64,000 bases of DNA from Eisenbergiella porci (GTDB lineage: Bacteria > Bacillota > Clostridia > Lachnospirales > Lachnospiraceae). The stretch is from contig NZ_VUMI01000012.1 in the NCBI RefSeq assembly GCF_009696275.1, positions 1 to 64,000 of the forward strand, read 5' to 3'. Positions 24,303-32,581 of the stretch are shown in pieces. The number at the start of each line of letters is the position of its first letter. The first letter of the stretch is position 1. A program made the position numbers and the translations under genes. The notes below the pieces were generated by a model. The model was not told the DNA's origin, ran no database searches, and worked only from the letters and a program-made list of their open reading frames with translations.

Positions 24303-24399
24303 ATTCCCGAGGGCAGCGGGCCAGGCAGCCATGCCCGCAAGGATATTTGGCGGCTGCCGTGAGGGCCAAAGACCCCACTGTTTGCAGCGGGGTCTTTGA
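24303..24399 (+). repeat. 97-bp intergenic hairpin repeat, copy 2
   Basis: It begins ATTCCCGAGG and ends with the hairpin CAAAGACCCCACTG...CAGCGGGGTCTTTG. In reverse complement it aligns without gaps to 22691-22787, so the isomerase gene lies between inverted copies. The terminal hairpin may also stop transcription of that gene. Confidence 0.75.
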
Positions 24400-24450
24400 A
24401 TTACAGGATGTTAAAAGACGCTCTGAAAGACAGTCAGGAGGAGGCGCGCT

Positions 24451-25309
24451 ATGATTTATCTGTCACAGTTTTCTTTCCCGGACATAGAGGAGGAATATGA
24501 TTTCCTGATGGCACAGGCCAGAACCTGTTATGATTCCTATTATCCTTTCCAGATTATTTCAAAGCACCGGCTGCGGATGCTGGATTTTGAGCCGGTTACT
24601 TTTCTTTATGGAGGCAACGGATCGGGGAAGACGACGGTTCTCAACTGTATCGCGGAAAAGCTGCGGCTTAACAGGGATACCCGTTTTAACCGGACTGTTT
24701 TTTTTTGAAGACTATACGCGGATGTGCTCTTTTACGGCAGATTATGGGATACCGGTGGAAAGCAGGATTATCACCAGCGATGACGTCTTTGACTTCATCC
24801 TGAATATGAGGGCGATAAACGACGGGATTGATGAAAAGCGGGAAGAGCTGTTCGAAGAGTATCTGGATGCCAAGTACTCTGATTTCAGGATGAAATCCCT
24901 GGAGGATTATGATCGGCTGAAGAAGGTCAACATGGCGCGCCGGAAAACGCAGTCGCGTTATGTGAGAAATAACCTGATGGACAATGCGAGGGAGCATTCC
25001 AACGGGGAAAGCGCCTTCCTTTATTTCTCTGAAAAAATAAAGGAGGATGGGCTGTATCTGCTGGATGAGCCGGAAAACAGCCTGTCCCCGGAGCGGCAGC
25101 AGGAGCTGGTGCGTTTCATTGAGGATTCCGCCCGGTTTTTCGGCTGCCAGTTCGTGATTGCCACGCATTCGCCGTTTCTGCTGGCGGTAAGGAATGCCAG
25201 GATTTACGATATGGATGAAGAGCCGGTGGATGTGAAGCGGTGGACACAGCTGCCCAACGTCCGGGCATATTATGATTTTTTTAAGAAGCATAAGGAAGAA
25301 TTTGAATGA
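24451..25309 (+). pseudogene. AAA/ABC-type ATPase frameshifted at a T9 run
   Basis: The ATG at 24451 (AGGAGGAG upstream) starts a RecF/SMC-like ATPase with Walker A GGNGSGKTT near residue 55. The frame stops at 24706-24708, just after a run of nine T at 24698-24706. With eight T the frame continues at once (RTVFFEDYTRM) to 25309. That restores signature-like SNGESA, Walker B LYLLDEPENSLS and the switch histidine in IATHSPFLL, giving a normal single-domain ATPase of about 285 aa. Such small ATPases are found alone in many Firmicutes and their role is unknown. As written the gene is broken. The break lies exactly in the homopolymer, so polymerase slippage, phase variation or a base-calling error should be considered. 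Confidence 0.75.
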
Positions 25310-25384
25310 AAAGGAGGCCGGTCAGCAAATGACCTGCCTCCTTTTTCGGCTGCCTTTCAGGGCGCGCCCGGCGGCGCAGGTTTC

Positions 25385-26059
25385 TCAGCTCTGGTTTTTG
25401 AAATTCCTGATATGCATGTATACCGTGTTTTTTGAAATATTCAGCTGTTCAGCCACCTTGATTACAGCATCCTTCAGGTTGAAAATGCCGCGCTGGTAAA
25501 GCTGAAGGACGATTTCTTTATTTTTATTGGCGGAGGAAATGTTCGGGTCGCTGTAAACGGCCTCCCTCGTTTCGGAAAGTGAGGAGAGGATCAAATCATC
25601 AATGCTGTCGGAGAAGGTTTCCGCAGGCGCGGCTGCGGCGGTAACCGTGCTCTGGGGCGGCGCAAGGGTCTGCAGGATATTGGAAAGAGGGATTTCCATG
25701 TGGAAATTCATGCAGAGCAGGCCGATGATGCGCCCGTGCTCCCCTGTAATGGGGATGGTGCAGGAGCGAAGGACGGAACCGGATTTGTTCTTATTATAAT
25801 AGGGAGAAACCGTCCGGCCTGGATCCTTTTCCAGTTCCCCCAGCATTTTCAGGGCCAAATCCGTAATGGGAGAGCCTTCCTTCCTTCCGGTGTAATGCCC
25901 GTTGATTATTTTTATGACGGAATGATCCAGGCTTTCCAGGCTGTGGAGCACCAGCTCGTAGCCTTCGCCCAGATAAGCGCCCAGCCCATCCAGCATGAGG
26001 GCGTAGGAATTCAGAATCTGTCTGTCGGTTGGGGTAAGTTCAATAAAAGGAGTATCCAT
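25385..26059 (-). CDS. YheO-like PAS transcriptional regulator with HTH
   Basis: A 224-aa regulator. A YheO-like PAS domain (about 15-125) contains GYELVLHSLESLDHSVIKIINGHYTGR. A linker follows, then a C-terminal HTH_22 domain (about 165-220) with LKDAVIKVAEQLNISKNTVYMHIRNFK. The family includes DauR-type regulators of amino-acid catabolism. It is divergent from the ridA-nhaC-patB genes and shares a 270-bp control region rich in GTGAAAT repeats. ATG 26059 is preceded by AGGTG; GTG 26068 is an alternative start adding three residues. Confidence 0.82.
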   Translation of the reverse strand: MDTPFIELTPTDRQILNSYALMLDGLGAYLGEGYELVLHSLESLDHSVIKIINGHYTGRKEGSPITDLALKMLGELEKDPGRTVSPYYNKNKSGSVLRSCTIPITGEHGRIIGLLCMNFHMEIPLSNILQTLAPPQSTVTAAAAPAETFSDSIDDLILSSLSETREAVYSDPNISSANKNKEIVLQLYQRGIFNLKDAVIKVAEQLNISKNTVYMHIRNFKNQS

Positions 26060-26110
26060 AGTTGTCACCTGTGCCTTTCGGGGGGATAGTTTTTCTTTGT
26101 AACCTTGAAA

Positions 26111-26240
26111 AGTGAAATAATTACGATAATATGTAATTTCACACGGGCCTAATTAGTGAAAATTATTTCAGTGCAGCTTTCTGATTCTATTATAATGGAG
26201 GGGAGGGGAATGTGCAAGAAATTAGTGAAATAATTTTTAG
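26111..26240. promoter_or_regulatory. Repeated GTGAAAT operator-like sites
   Basis: GTGAAATAATTAC (26112) faces GTAATTTCAC (26133-26142) as an imperfect dyad. TTAGTGAAAATTATTTCA (26153-26170) is a second dyad, and TTAGTGAAATAATTTT (26222) a third related copy. They lie between the YheO-like regulator and the ridA promoter and are the likely binding sites of that regulator. Confidence 0.5.
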
Positions 26241-26271
26241 TAAATATACAGAATAAATAAACAAAAGTGTA

Positions 26272-26300
26272 TTGACTAAAATATATTTTATTGATATAAT
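26272..26300 (+). promoter_or_regulatory. Promoter of the ridA operon
   Basis: TTGACT (26272-26277), 17-bp spacer, TATAAT (26295-26300), a near-consensus sigma-A promoter about 40 bp before the start codon of ridA. Confidence 0.7.
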
Positions 26301-26338
26301 GCAGTTATCAAGTAAAAACGAAGAAAGAGGTGGAGAAA

Positions 26339-26719
26339 TTGCTGAAAAAAATTTACACAAAAAATGCTCCGGAAGCTATTGGCCCTTATTCGCAGGCGAT
26401 TCTGTTCAATGAACTTTTGTTCAGTTCAGGACAAATCCCGGTGGACCCTGCTACCGGAGAGGTTGTGCAGGGAGACATTACGGCTCAGGCGGAGCAGGTA
26501 ATGAAGAACGTGGGAGCAGTGCTTGCGGAAGCGGGGACGGACTTTGAGGCTGTTATCAAGACGACCTGTTTCCTGAGCGACATGGGAGACTTTGCCGCAT
26601 TTAACGAGGTGTACGGAAGGTATTTTACCGAAAAGCCGGCGCGTTCCTGTGTGGCGGTGAAGGCGCTTCCCAAGAATGTGCTGTGCGAGGTTGAGGTTAT
26701 CGCAGCGGTTGGAAAGTAA
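26339..26719 (+). CDS. ridA: RidA family enamine/imine deaminase
   Basis: A 126-127-aa protein with the RidA signature: APEAIGPYSQAI at the start, RSCVAVKALPKNVLCEVEVIAAV at the end, and the substrate-binding arginine in PARSCV. RidA hydrolyses reactive 2-aminoacrylate and related imines released by PLP enzymes. TTG 26339 fits AGAGGTGGAG at 5-7 nt and gives the usual N-terminus; an in-frame GTG at 26330 is possible. The downstream C-S lyase is the kind of enzyme that generates 2-aminoacrylate, so this gene probably serves it. Confidence 0.9.
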   Translation: MLKKIYTKNAPEAIGPYSQAILFNELLFSSGQIPVDPATGEVVQGDITAQAEQVMKNVGAVLAEAGTDFEAVIKTTCFLSDMGDFAAFNEVYGRYFTEKPARSCVAVKALPKNVLCEVEVIAAVGK

Positions 26720-26846
26720 AGCAAAAGTTTATGGTCTGGACTGCTGTAAGCAGAAATGCAGAGTTCAAATTAAAGAGCTGATATGTAACAAAACGTGAAA
26801 TAGCACAATGCGGGAGTGTATTGTGCATAAGGAGGGGAATTTTTCC

Positions 26847-28331
26847 ATGAGTGAAAAAAAAGTAAGAGAAAAAAAGAAACCGAGTTTTTTCCTGGCAGTG
26901 CTTCCGATTCTGGCAATGATACTGCTGCTGGGCGTAGGCTATGCGGTAATGGGCTTAAGCCCTGAGGTTCTGATGCTGGTATCCGCAGCAGTGGCAGCGG
27001 TGATTGCCGTTTCGCTGGGGTATACCTGGGACGACATCATGAATTCCATCGTAGGAAAGCTTTCCAAAACGATGCCGGCTATTTTTATTCTGATTATCGT
27101 AGGCTTCCTGATTGGCTCCTGGATGATCGGCGGCACCATCCCGATGATGGTTTATTACGGACTGAAAATTATCAGCCCCCGTTATATCGCAGTTACTTCT
27201 TTTCTGGTAACGGCAGTGGTTTCCCTGTGTACCGGAACCTCCTGGGGTTCTGCGGGAACCATCGGCGTGGCCCTGATGGGTGTTGCAGCAGGTATGGGCG
27301 CTCCGCTTCCGTTGGTAGCAGGCGCTGTTGTATCCGGTGCGTATTTCGGCGACAAGATGTCCCCGCTTTCCGATACCACCAACCTGGCTCCTATTGCAGC
27401 AGGCTCCAAGCTGTATGACCATATCGGACATATGTTCTACACTACGATTCCCGGATGTATTATCTGTCTGATCGTTTATACCATAGCCGGATTTTCGCTG
27501 GCAGGCGGCGGTGCGGTGGCAACTCCTGAAAAGGTGGATACCATCCTGACAACGCTGGAAGGGATGTTCCGCTTCAACCCGCTGGTGATTCTGCCTCCGA
27601 TTATCGTACTGTACGGTTCTGTCCGCAAGAAGCCTACCATCCCGGTAATGCTGATTTCCAGCGTGGTTGCTTTCTTTAACGCCACGGTTTTCCAGGGCTT
27701 CTCCCTGCAGCAGTGCTTTACCGCAGCTATCAGCGGCTTCAGCCTTGATATGGTTACCAAAGCCGGTTTTGATGCGGCGGCCCTGATTCCTGATATCCCG
27801 AGGCTGCTGGAACGCGGCGGCATGCTTTCCATGCTGAATACGGTTCTGATTGCATTCTGTGCTTATGGCTTTGCCGGAACCTTGGCTGTTACAGGTTCCC
27901 TTGATATCGTGCTGAATAAGCTGATGAAGTCCGTAAAGAGCACGGGCGGCCTGATTGTATCCACAATCGTTTCCTGTATTACTGCAGTTTTCGTAACAAG
28001 CAACGGACAGCTCTCCATCCTGATTCCCGGAGAAATGTTCTCCAAGACCTATATCAAAAAGGGCCTGCAGCCCAAGAACCTTTCCAGGACACTGGAAGAC
28101 TCCGCAACCGTTGTGGAACCCATCGTTCCCTGGACGGCAGCAGGCGTTTACATGGCAACAACACTGGGCGTGCCCACGCTTTCCTATCTGCCCTGGGCGA
28201 TCCTGTGCTACACCGGCGTGATTTTTGCAATCATCTGGGGCTTCACCGGCTTCGGTATTGCCAAGATTAAGCCCGGCGACGATTATTATGAGGAATATCT
28301 GGCTCTTCAGAAAGAAGACAAAGCAGCATAA
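26847..28331 (+). CDS. NhaC-family Na+/H+ antiporter-type transporter
   Basis: A 494-aa membrane protein with about 11-12 helices and the NhaC core features (GTSWGSAGTIG near 140, GDKMSPLSDTTNLAP near 175, EPIVPWTAAG near 430). Some NhaC proteins exchange Na+ or H+, others swap organic acids (MleN) or amino acids. The start at 26847 has AAGGAGGGG upstream; the earlier ATG at 26808 lies before that site. Placed between ridA and a C-S lyase gene, it is better explained as a sodium-coupled amino-acid carrier than as a pH-homeostasis antiporter, but this is inference. Confidence 0.85.
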   Translation: MSEKKVREKKKPSFFLAVLPILAMILLLGVGYAVMGLSPEVLMLVSAAVAAVIAVSLGYTWDDIMNSIVGKLSKTMPAIFILIIVGFLIGSWMIGGTIPMMVYYGLKIISPRYIAVTSFLVTAVVSLCTGTSWGSAGTIGVALMGVAAGMGAPLPLVAGAVVSGAYFGDKMSPLSDTTNLAPIAAGSKLYDHIGHMFYTTIPGCIICLIVYTIAGFSLAGGGAVATPEKVDTILTTLEGMFRFNPLVILPPIIVLYGSVRKKPTIPVMLISSVVAFFNATVFQGFSLQQCFTAAISGFSLDMVTKAGFDAAALIPDIPRLLERGGMLSMLNTVLIAFCAYGFAGTLAVTGSLDIVLNKLMKSVKSTGGLIVSTIVSCITAVFVTSNGQLSILIPGEMFSKTYIKKGLQPKNLSRTLEDSATVVEPIVPWTAAGVYMATTLGVPTLSYLPWAILCYTGVIFAIIWGFTGFGIAKIKPGDDYYEEYLALQKEDKAA

Positions 28332-28357
28332 GCGCTGTCCCGGGAGGAGGTTTTACA

Positions 28358-29533
28358 ATGGGAATGCATTTTGATTTTGACACTATGACGGACCGCAGGA
28401 ATACAAACTGCGGGAAATGGGACACCATGGATAAAAAATACGGCCGGAAGGACATGATTCATCTGGGCGTTGCGGATATGGATTTCAAGGCGCCGGCGCC
28501 TGTCCTTGACGGGCTGCGCGAGGTGCTTGACATGGGCGTCCTGGGCTACACGGACTTAAGCGATAAGTTTTTTGAAAGCATTCAGCGCTGGTATAAGAAG
28601 CAGTACGGCCTGGAGGTGCCCAGGGAGTGGATCGTATTCTGTCCCAGAATCAATATTGCCTCCAGTATCTGTGTGGAAACCTATACGGAAGCGGGCGACG
28701 GCGTCATCATGAATACGCCTGCCTATGGCCCGCTGCAGAGCGCGATCCTCAAAAACGGCAGAAGGATGCTTTCCAGCCCGCTGAAAAGGAACGGGGATCG
28801 GTATGAACTGGATTTTGACCATATGGAAAGCCTGGTGGACGAGCGGACGAAAATGCTGATCATGTGCAATCCCCACAACCCGACCGGGCGTTCCTGGACA
28901 AGAGAAGAACTGGCGCAGGCAGCCGATTTCTGTAAAAAGCACAACCTCGTTCTTTTTTCAGATGAAATCCACGGGGATCTGACAGCAGAAGGGGTGAAGC
29001 ACCAGTCCACCCTTTCCGTTACAGAGGATGTGAACGACAGGCTGATTCTGGCAACCTCGCCTGCAAAGACCTTCAACATCCCGGGAGTTATCGTTTCCTA
29101 TATGATAATTCCCAATGAGGAGCTTCGCAGCCGGATCGCTGCCGACATTGACAGGATCGGCATGCATAACCCCACTATTTTTGCAGTTACCGCCGTGGAA
29201 AAGGCGTATACGGAATGTGACGACTGGTATGAGGCGGTAAAGAAGTATATTGATGAAAATGAAAAATATACCCGCAGTTATTTTGCGGAGCATTTCCCCA
29301 AGCTTCATATCATGCCCAGAGAGGGTACCTATCTGTTATGGATTGATTACCGGGAAACCGGCATGAGTGAAGAAGAGCTGGAGCAGTGGTTCCTGCAGGA
29401 GGCCAACGTATCCGTATATATGGGAAGCGTGTTCGGGGAAGCCGGCCGCGGCTATATCCGGCTGAATCTGGCGTCACCCAGAAGCCTGCTGGAAGAAGCG
29501 TATGAAAGAATGCGCGGGGCGTGGAAACGCTGA
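28358..29533 (+). CDS. patB: PatB/MalY-type C-S lyase, PLP-dependent
   Basis: A 391-aa fold-type I PLP enzyme. Characteristic blocks are GVADMDFKAPAPV, MCNPHNPTGR, LFSDEIHGDL and SPAKTFNIPG, whose K237 forms the Schiff base. The family performs beta-elimination on cystathionine, cysteine or cysteine S-conjugates, yielding pyruvate, ammonia and a thiol. It lies 26 nt after the transporter gene and ends the operon. Its 2-aminoacrylate product explains the presence of ridA. Sulfur gas or thiol release from dietary S-conjugates would be the physiological output. Confidence 0.88.
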   Translation: MGMHFDFDTMTDRRNTNCGKWDTMDKKYGRKDMIHLGVADMDFKAPAPVLDGLREVLDMGVLGYTDLSDKFFESIQRWYKKQYGLEVPREWIVFCPRINIASSICVETYTEAGDGVIMNTPAYGPLQSAILKNGRRMLSSPLKRNGDRYELDFDHMESLVDERTKMLIMCNPHNPTGRSWTREELAQAADFCKKHNLVLFSDEIHGDLTAEGVKHQSTLSVTEDVNDRLILATSPAKTFNIPGVIVSYMIIPNEELRSRIAADIDRIGMHNPTIFAVTAVEKAYTECDDWYEAVKKYIDENEKYTRSYFAEHFPKLHIMPREGTYLLWIDYRETGMSEEELEQWFLQEANVSVYMGSVFGEAGRGYIRLNLASPRSLLEEAYERMRGAWKR

Positions 29534-29569
29534 TGCGTGGAAGCGTTTTGTTAAAATACCATGCAGAAA

Positions 29570-29620
29570 ATGTTATGCGGTAAAATGTTGTGCGGTAAGA
29601 TGCTATGCGGTCGTATGCGG
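29570..29620. repeat. 15-bp minisatellite (3.4 copies)
   Basis: ATGTTATGCGGTAAA, ATGTTGTGCGGTAAG and ATGCTATGCGGTCGT follow in tandem, then ATGCGG. One frame reads MLCGK MLCGK MLCGR. It lies between patB and its terminator. I see no ribosome site, so I treat it as non-coding. Confidence 0.8.
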
Positions 29621-29696
29621 AGAACGATACGTGCTGCAAAAGCGCAGTGCAAATTATTTTCAGCAGTTAAGAAAGACGTTCAAAAAAATGGAGCAG

Positions 29697-29740
29697 AAAA
29701 GCCGTCTGCCGGGAAAAGCCCGGTCAGGCGGCTTTTCTTG
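29697..29740 (+). terminator. Intrinsic terminator of the ridA-nhaC-patB operon
   Basis: AAAAGCCGTCTGCCGGG pairs with CCCGGTCAGGCGGCTTTT around a small loop, followed by CTTG. It is a strong hairpin with a T-rich 3' arm. Confidence 0.75.
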
Positions 29741-29908
29741 TCAGGCGGAACTCCATTCAATGGATGAGCAGTTTCAAACCACGGCGAAAATGAGTGCTTT
29801 GGTGTGAAAAAATGTCTGCATACCTGCCTGTAAAACAAGTATCCGCCTGAGAAAAAGATGCCAGGCATCTGGCTTCTAAACAGCGTCAGGCATCTGCCTG
29901 AGAAACAG

Positions 29909-29937
29909 TTGACAAACCCAAACGCCCTGTATATAAT
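29909..29937 (+). promoter_or_regulatory. Consensus promoter of the metG T-box transcript
   Basis: TTGACA (29909-29914), 17-bp spacer, TATAAT (29932-29937), a perfect sigma-A promoter about 20 bp before the T-box leader. A 15-bp palindrome (AGATGCC-A-GGCATCT) lies upstream at 29856-29870. Confidence 0.85.
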
Positions 29938-29949
29938 AAAACACAATTT

Positions 29950-30250
29950 CATATATAAAAGGCGAAGAAGAGAAGAGTAGGCGGCAGGCGCTTTTACAGA
30001 GAGTCCAGGTTGGTGAGAATGGATGAAGTAAATGCAGCTGAACATGGTCTTGGAGCTGCGCACCGAAAACCTGTGGGTTCAGGCTGCGACGGAAGCACCC
30101 GTTAGCGTGATATACTATCGATGAATCATTTCTCATCCGTAGTTGATAAGGTCTGCGCCGTGAGGCTCAGGCGAATTTGGGGTGGTAACACGAAGCGAAG
30201 CTCTCGTCCCCGAAAAAGAAATTTTTTCGGAGAGGAGGGATTTTTTTTGC
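29950..30250 (+). promoter_or_regulatory. T-box riboswitch, methionine type
   Basis: The leader has the stem I features AGAGAGTCC and GGTTGGTGAGAA. A likely specifier AUG lies at 30044-30046 within GAACATGGTCTTGGAG. The T-box element GGGGTGGTAACACG is at 30179-30192; its UGGU would pair with the ACCA end of uncharged tRNA-Met. A terminator with CCGAAAAA/TTTTTCGG and T8 follows (about 30205-30248). Uncharged tRNA-Met binding would favour the antiterminator and expression of metG. The T-box is slightly divergent (AACACG instead of ACCGCG). Confidence 0.85.
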
Positions 30251-30329
30251 CCTCAGTCCGGGAAGGCCGGACTGCAGCGGAGCGGGCATCCGCGTTATCA
30301 TAACAAATTCAGGAAATGAGGGATATTAA

Positions 30330-32039
30330 ATGAAAAATATTTTAATCGGAGGAGCCTGGCCCTACGCCAACGGCTCACTTCATATCTGGCATCTAGCAGC
30401 GCTGCTGCCGGCGGATGTGCTGGCGCGTTATCACAGAGCTGCCGGCGATAAGGTGTGTTTTGTATCAGGAAGCGACTGCCACGGGACACCGGTGGCCATC
30501 CGGGCAAAAAAGGAAGGGAAAACGCCTGAGGAAATCAGTGACTTATATCATGAAGAATTTTCCCAATGCTTCAAAAAGCTGGGATTTAGCTATGATTTGT
30601 ATACGAAAACCTCGTCCCCGGCGCATAAGGATTTTGTCAGTAAGTTCCATAAAAAACTGTATGAAAGCCCATATGTTTATGAAAAGGAGGTGCCGCAGGC
30701 CTACTGTGAATGCTGTCAAGCCTTTTTGGCGGATCGTTTCGTGGAAGGGCTCTGCCCGGTCTGCAGGAAAAGCGCCAGGGGGGATCAATGTGATGAATGC
30801 GGCGCGGTGCTGGAGGCGGAAAACCTGAAGCAGCCGGTATGCGCGGTCTGCGGTTCCGCGGTTTCCTTCCGCAGCAGCAGGCATCTGTTTATTGCGATTA
30901 CCAGGCTGAAGGAAAGACTGCAGGAGCTGGTGGACACCCATGAAAACTGGAGAAAAAACGCGGCGGCATTTTCCAGGCGGTATCTTGGCGAAGGTCTGCG
31001 CGACCGGGCGCTGACGCGGGATCTGGAATGGGGCATCGATGTGCCGAAGGCGGGCTATGAAGGAAAGAAAATATATATCTGGGCGGAAAATGTGCTGGGC
31101 TATTTATCTACAAGCCACGAGGCGCTGAAAGGCTGCCCGGGGGAATTTGAAAGGCTCTGGGGGCTGGACGGAGGCTGCGGAAGCGAAGCAGGGGCGGAGA
31201 CGGAAGCCCCGGAAACCGGCGCCGAGGGAGAAAACGCGGAGATCAGGCATTATTACGTGCATGGGAAGGATAATATTCCCTTTCATACGATTATTCTCCC
31301 TTCGCTGCTGATTGCCAATGGCAGTGGCTGGCATCTTCCTGATGAAATCATTTCCAGTGAATATCTGACGCTGGAAGGGCGCAAGATTTCCACCAGCCGG
31401 AATTATGCCATCTGGATAAAGGATATGATAGATAAGTACGATGCGGATTCCCTGCGTTATTATCTGCTGGCAAACGGACCGGAGAAAAAGGACGCCGATT
31501 TTTCCTGGAGAGAATTTGTCAACAGCCACAACGGGGAGCTTCTTGGGGCCTACGGCAATTTTGTGAACCGGACGCTGGTATTTATCCGGAAGTATCTGGA
31601 CGGAACTGTCCCCTGCGGCACGCCCGATACGGCGCTGGAGGAGGAACTAGAGAAGCTTTTCGCCGATACGGGCGCGAGGATTGAAAAAGGACGCTTTAAG
31701 GATGCGGTGGACGGGATTTTTGAACTTGTAAGGAAGGCGAATAAATACTTTGATTCCACCCAGCCCTGGATTACAAGGAACACGGATGCCGGGAAATGTG
31801 CGGATACTCTGTATAACTGCGTACAGCTGATAGCCGGACTGGCGGTTCTTTTATATCCTTTCCTGCCATTTTCTTCTGAGAAAATCTGCGGCTGGCTGCA
31901 GCTGTCCGCAGAATGGAAGCCTCAGCAGGTGAAGGCAGGATATCCTGTTCCGGAAGTGCAGGTGCTCTTTGAACGGCTGGATAAGAAGGTGGCTGAGGAA
32001 GAAACGGAAAAGCTGGAGAGGCTTTTGCCGGAGAATTAG
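30330..32039 (+). CDS. metG: Methionyl-tRNA synthetase
   Basis: A 569-aa class I synthetase charging tRNA-Met. The HIGH motif is HIWH (near residue 17). The zinc insert has two CxxC pairs plus a further pair (CECC, CPVC, CDEC, CAVC at about 128-172). The signature loop reads KISTS (352-356) in place of KMSKS. An acidic, Gly/Glu-rich insertion near 285-305 is unusual. The C-terminal Trbp111-like tRNA-binding domain of longer clostridial enzymes is absent, so this may be a second isoform. A methionine T-box directly controls it. The start ATG lies shortly after the T-box terminator. Confidence 0.9.
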   Translation: MKNILIGGAWPYANGSLHIWHLAALLPADVLARYHRAAGDKVCFVSGSDCHGTPVAIRAKKEGKTPEEISDLYHEEFSQCFKKLGFSYDLYTKTSSPAHKDFVSKFHKKLYESPYVYEKEVPQAYCECCQAFLADRFVEGLCPVCRKSARGDQCDECGAVLEAENLKQPVCAVCGSAVSFRSSRHLFIAITRLKERLQELVDTHENWRKNAAAFSRRYLGEGLRDRALTRDLEWGIDVPKAGYEGKKIYIWAENVLGYLSTSHEALKGCPGEFERLWGLDGGCGSEAGAETEAPETGAEGENAEIRHYYVHGKDNIPFHTIILPSLLIANGSGWHLPDEIISSEYLTLEGRKISTSRNYAIWIKDMIDKYDADSLRYYLLANGPEKKDADFSWREFVNSHNGELLGAYGNFVNRTLVFIRKYLDGTVPCGTPDTALEEELEKLFADTGARIEKGRFKDAVDGIFELVRKANKYFDSTQPWITRNTDAGKCADTLYNCVQLIAGLAVLLYPFLPFSSEKICGWLQLSAEWKPQQVKAGYPVPEVQVLFERLDKKVAEEETEKLERLLPEN

Positions 32040-32060
32040 GTAAATAATCGAAAGCATTAA

Positions 32061-32094
32061 GAGGGTTCGGGATGAGATTCCCGGGCCCCTTTTT
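32061..32094 (+). terminator. Intrinsic terminator after metG
   Basis: GGGTTCGGGA pairs with TCCCGGGCCC (two G-U pairs), loop TGAGAT, followed by CTTTTT. Confidence 0.75.
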
Positions 32095-32099
32095 AAATG

Positions 32100-32467
32100 A
32101 AAGCATGTATAGCCGGAATGTTTTTTCAGCTGTTAGATAATCTACCATAAGCTTTACTGCATCAGTCGCAATCCTTCTGTGCCAATATGATTCATTTATC
32201 GAAATCCCTCCCGCCAAGGCATCTAATGGCAGCTGGCAAGTTTCCCCTGCTTTTTCTGTACAGGTATGGAGGTATATATTGATAGACGTTAGGATTAACC
32301 GTAATTTCTATAAGGTTGCTCACATCAACTTCAACCATTTTCCTGATTATAATATATTCATTTCTAAGGTATGGAAATGTATCAAATAGCTCTGTCAAGT
32401 CATTATGCATATCCTCACAGGGCAATCGCTTACGAAAAAAGAATAAATAGGAAAAGGCTTCCTCCAT
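32100..32467 (-). pseudogene. GNAT acetyltransferase remnant with internal deletion
   Basis: On the minus strand the first part (32467 to 32192) reads IIRKMVEVDVSNLIEITVNPNVYQY, the N-terminus of a GNAT acetyltransferase, and stops after GGRDFDK. Directly overlapping in another frame, 32205 to about 32100 encodes INESYWHRRIATDAVKLMVDYL, the acetyl-CoA-binding helix of the same family. About 25-30 residues that should join them are missing and the C-terminus after EKTFR is lost. It is therefore a deleted, frameshifted gene. Confidence 0.6.
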
Positions 32468-32551
32468 AAATTAAAAAGTGGTATCCTCTAAAGAAAGGAT
32501 ACTGATAAGATATGGGACGAGGATTGGCAGAAATATTGAAGGAAGTATATC

Positions 32552-32581
32552 GCATTGTACTTTTTAGCATTGTACTTTTTC
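32552..32581. repeat. Short direct repeat GCATTGTACTTTTT
   Basis: Two copies, 16 bp apart start to start, in non-coding DNA. The context suggests local slippage. Confidence 0.6.

Noticed and set aside
29570-29620. CRISPR-like short repeats
   Set aside because: The 15-bp units are contiguous with no spacers, so this is a minisatellite.
31383-31397. Loss of the KMSKS motif in MetRS as evidence of a pseudogene
   Set aside because: KISTS is a tolerated variant, the frame is intact, the zinc cysteines are present and a T-box controls the gene.
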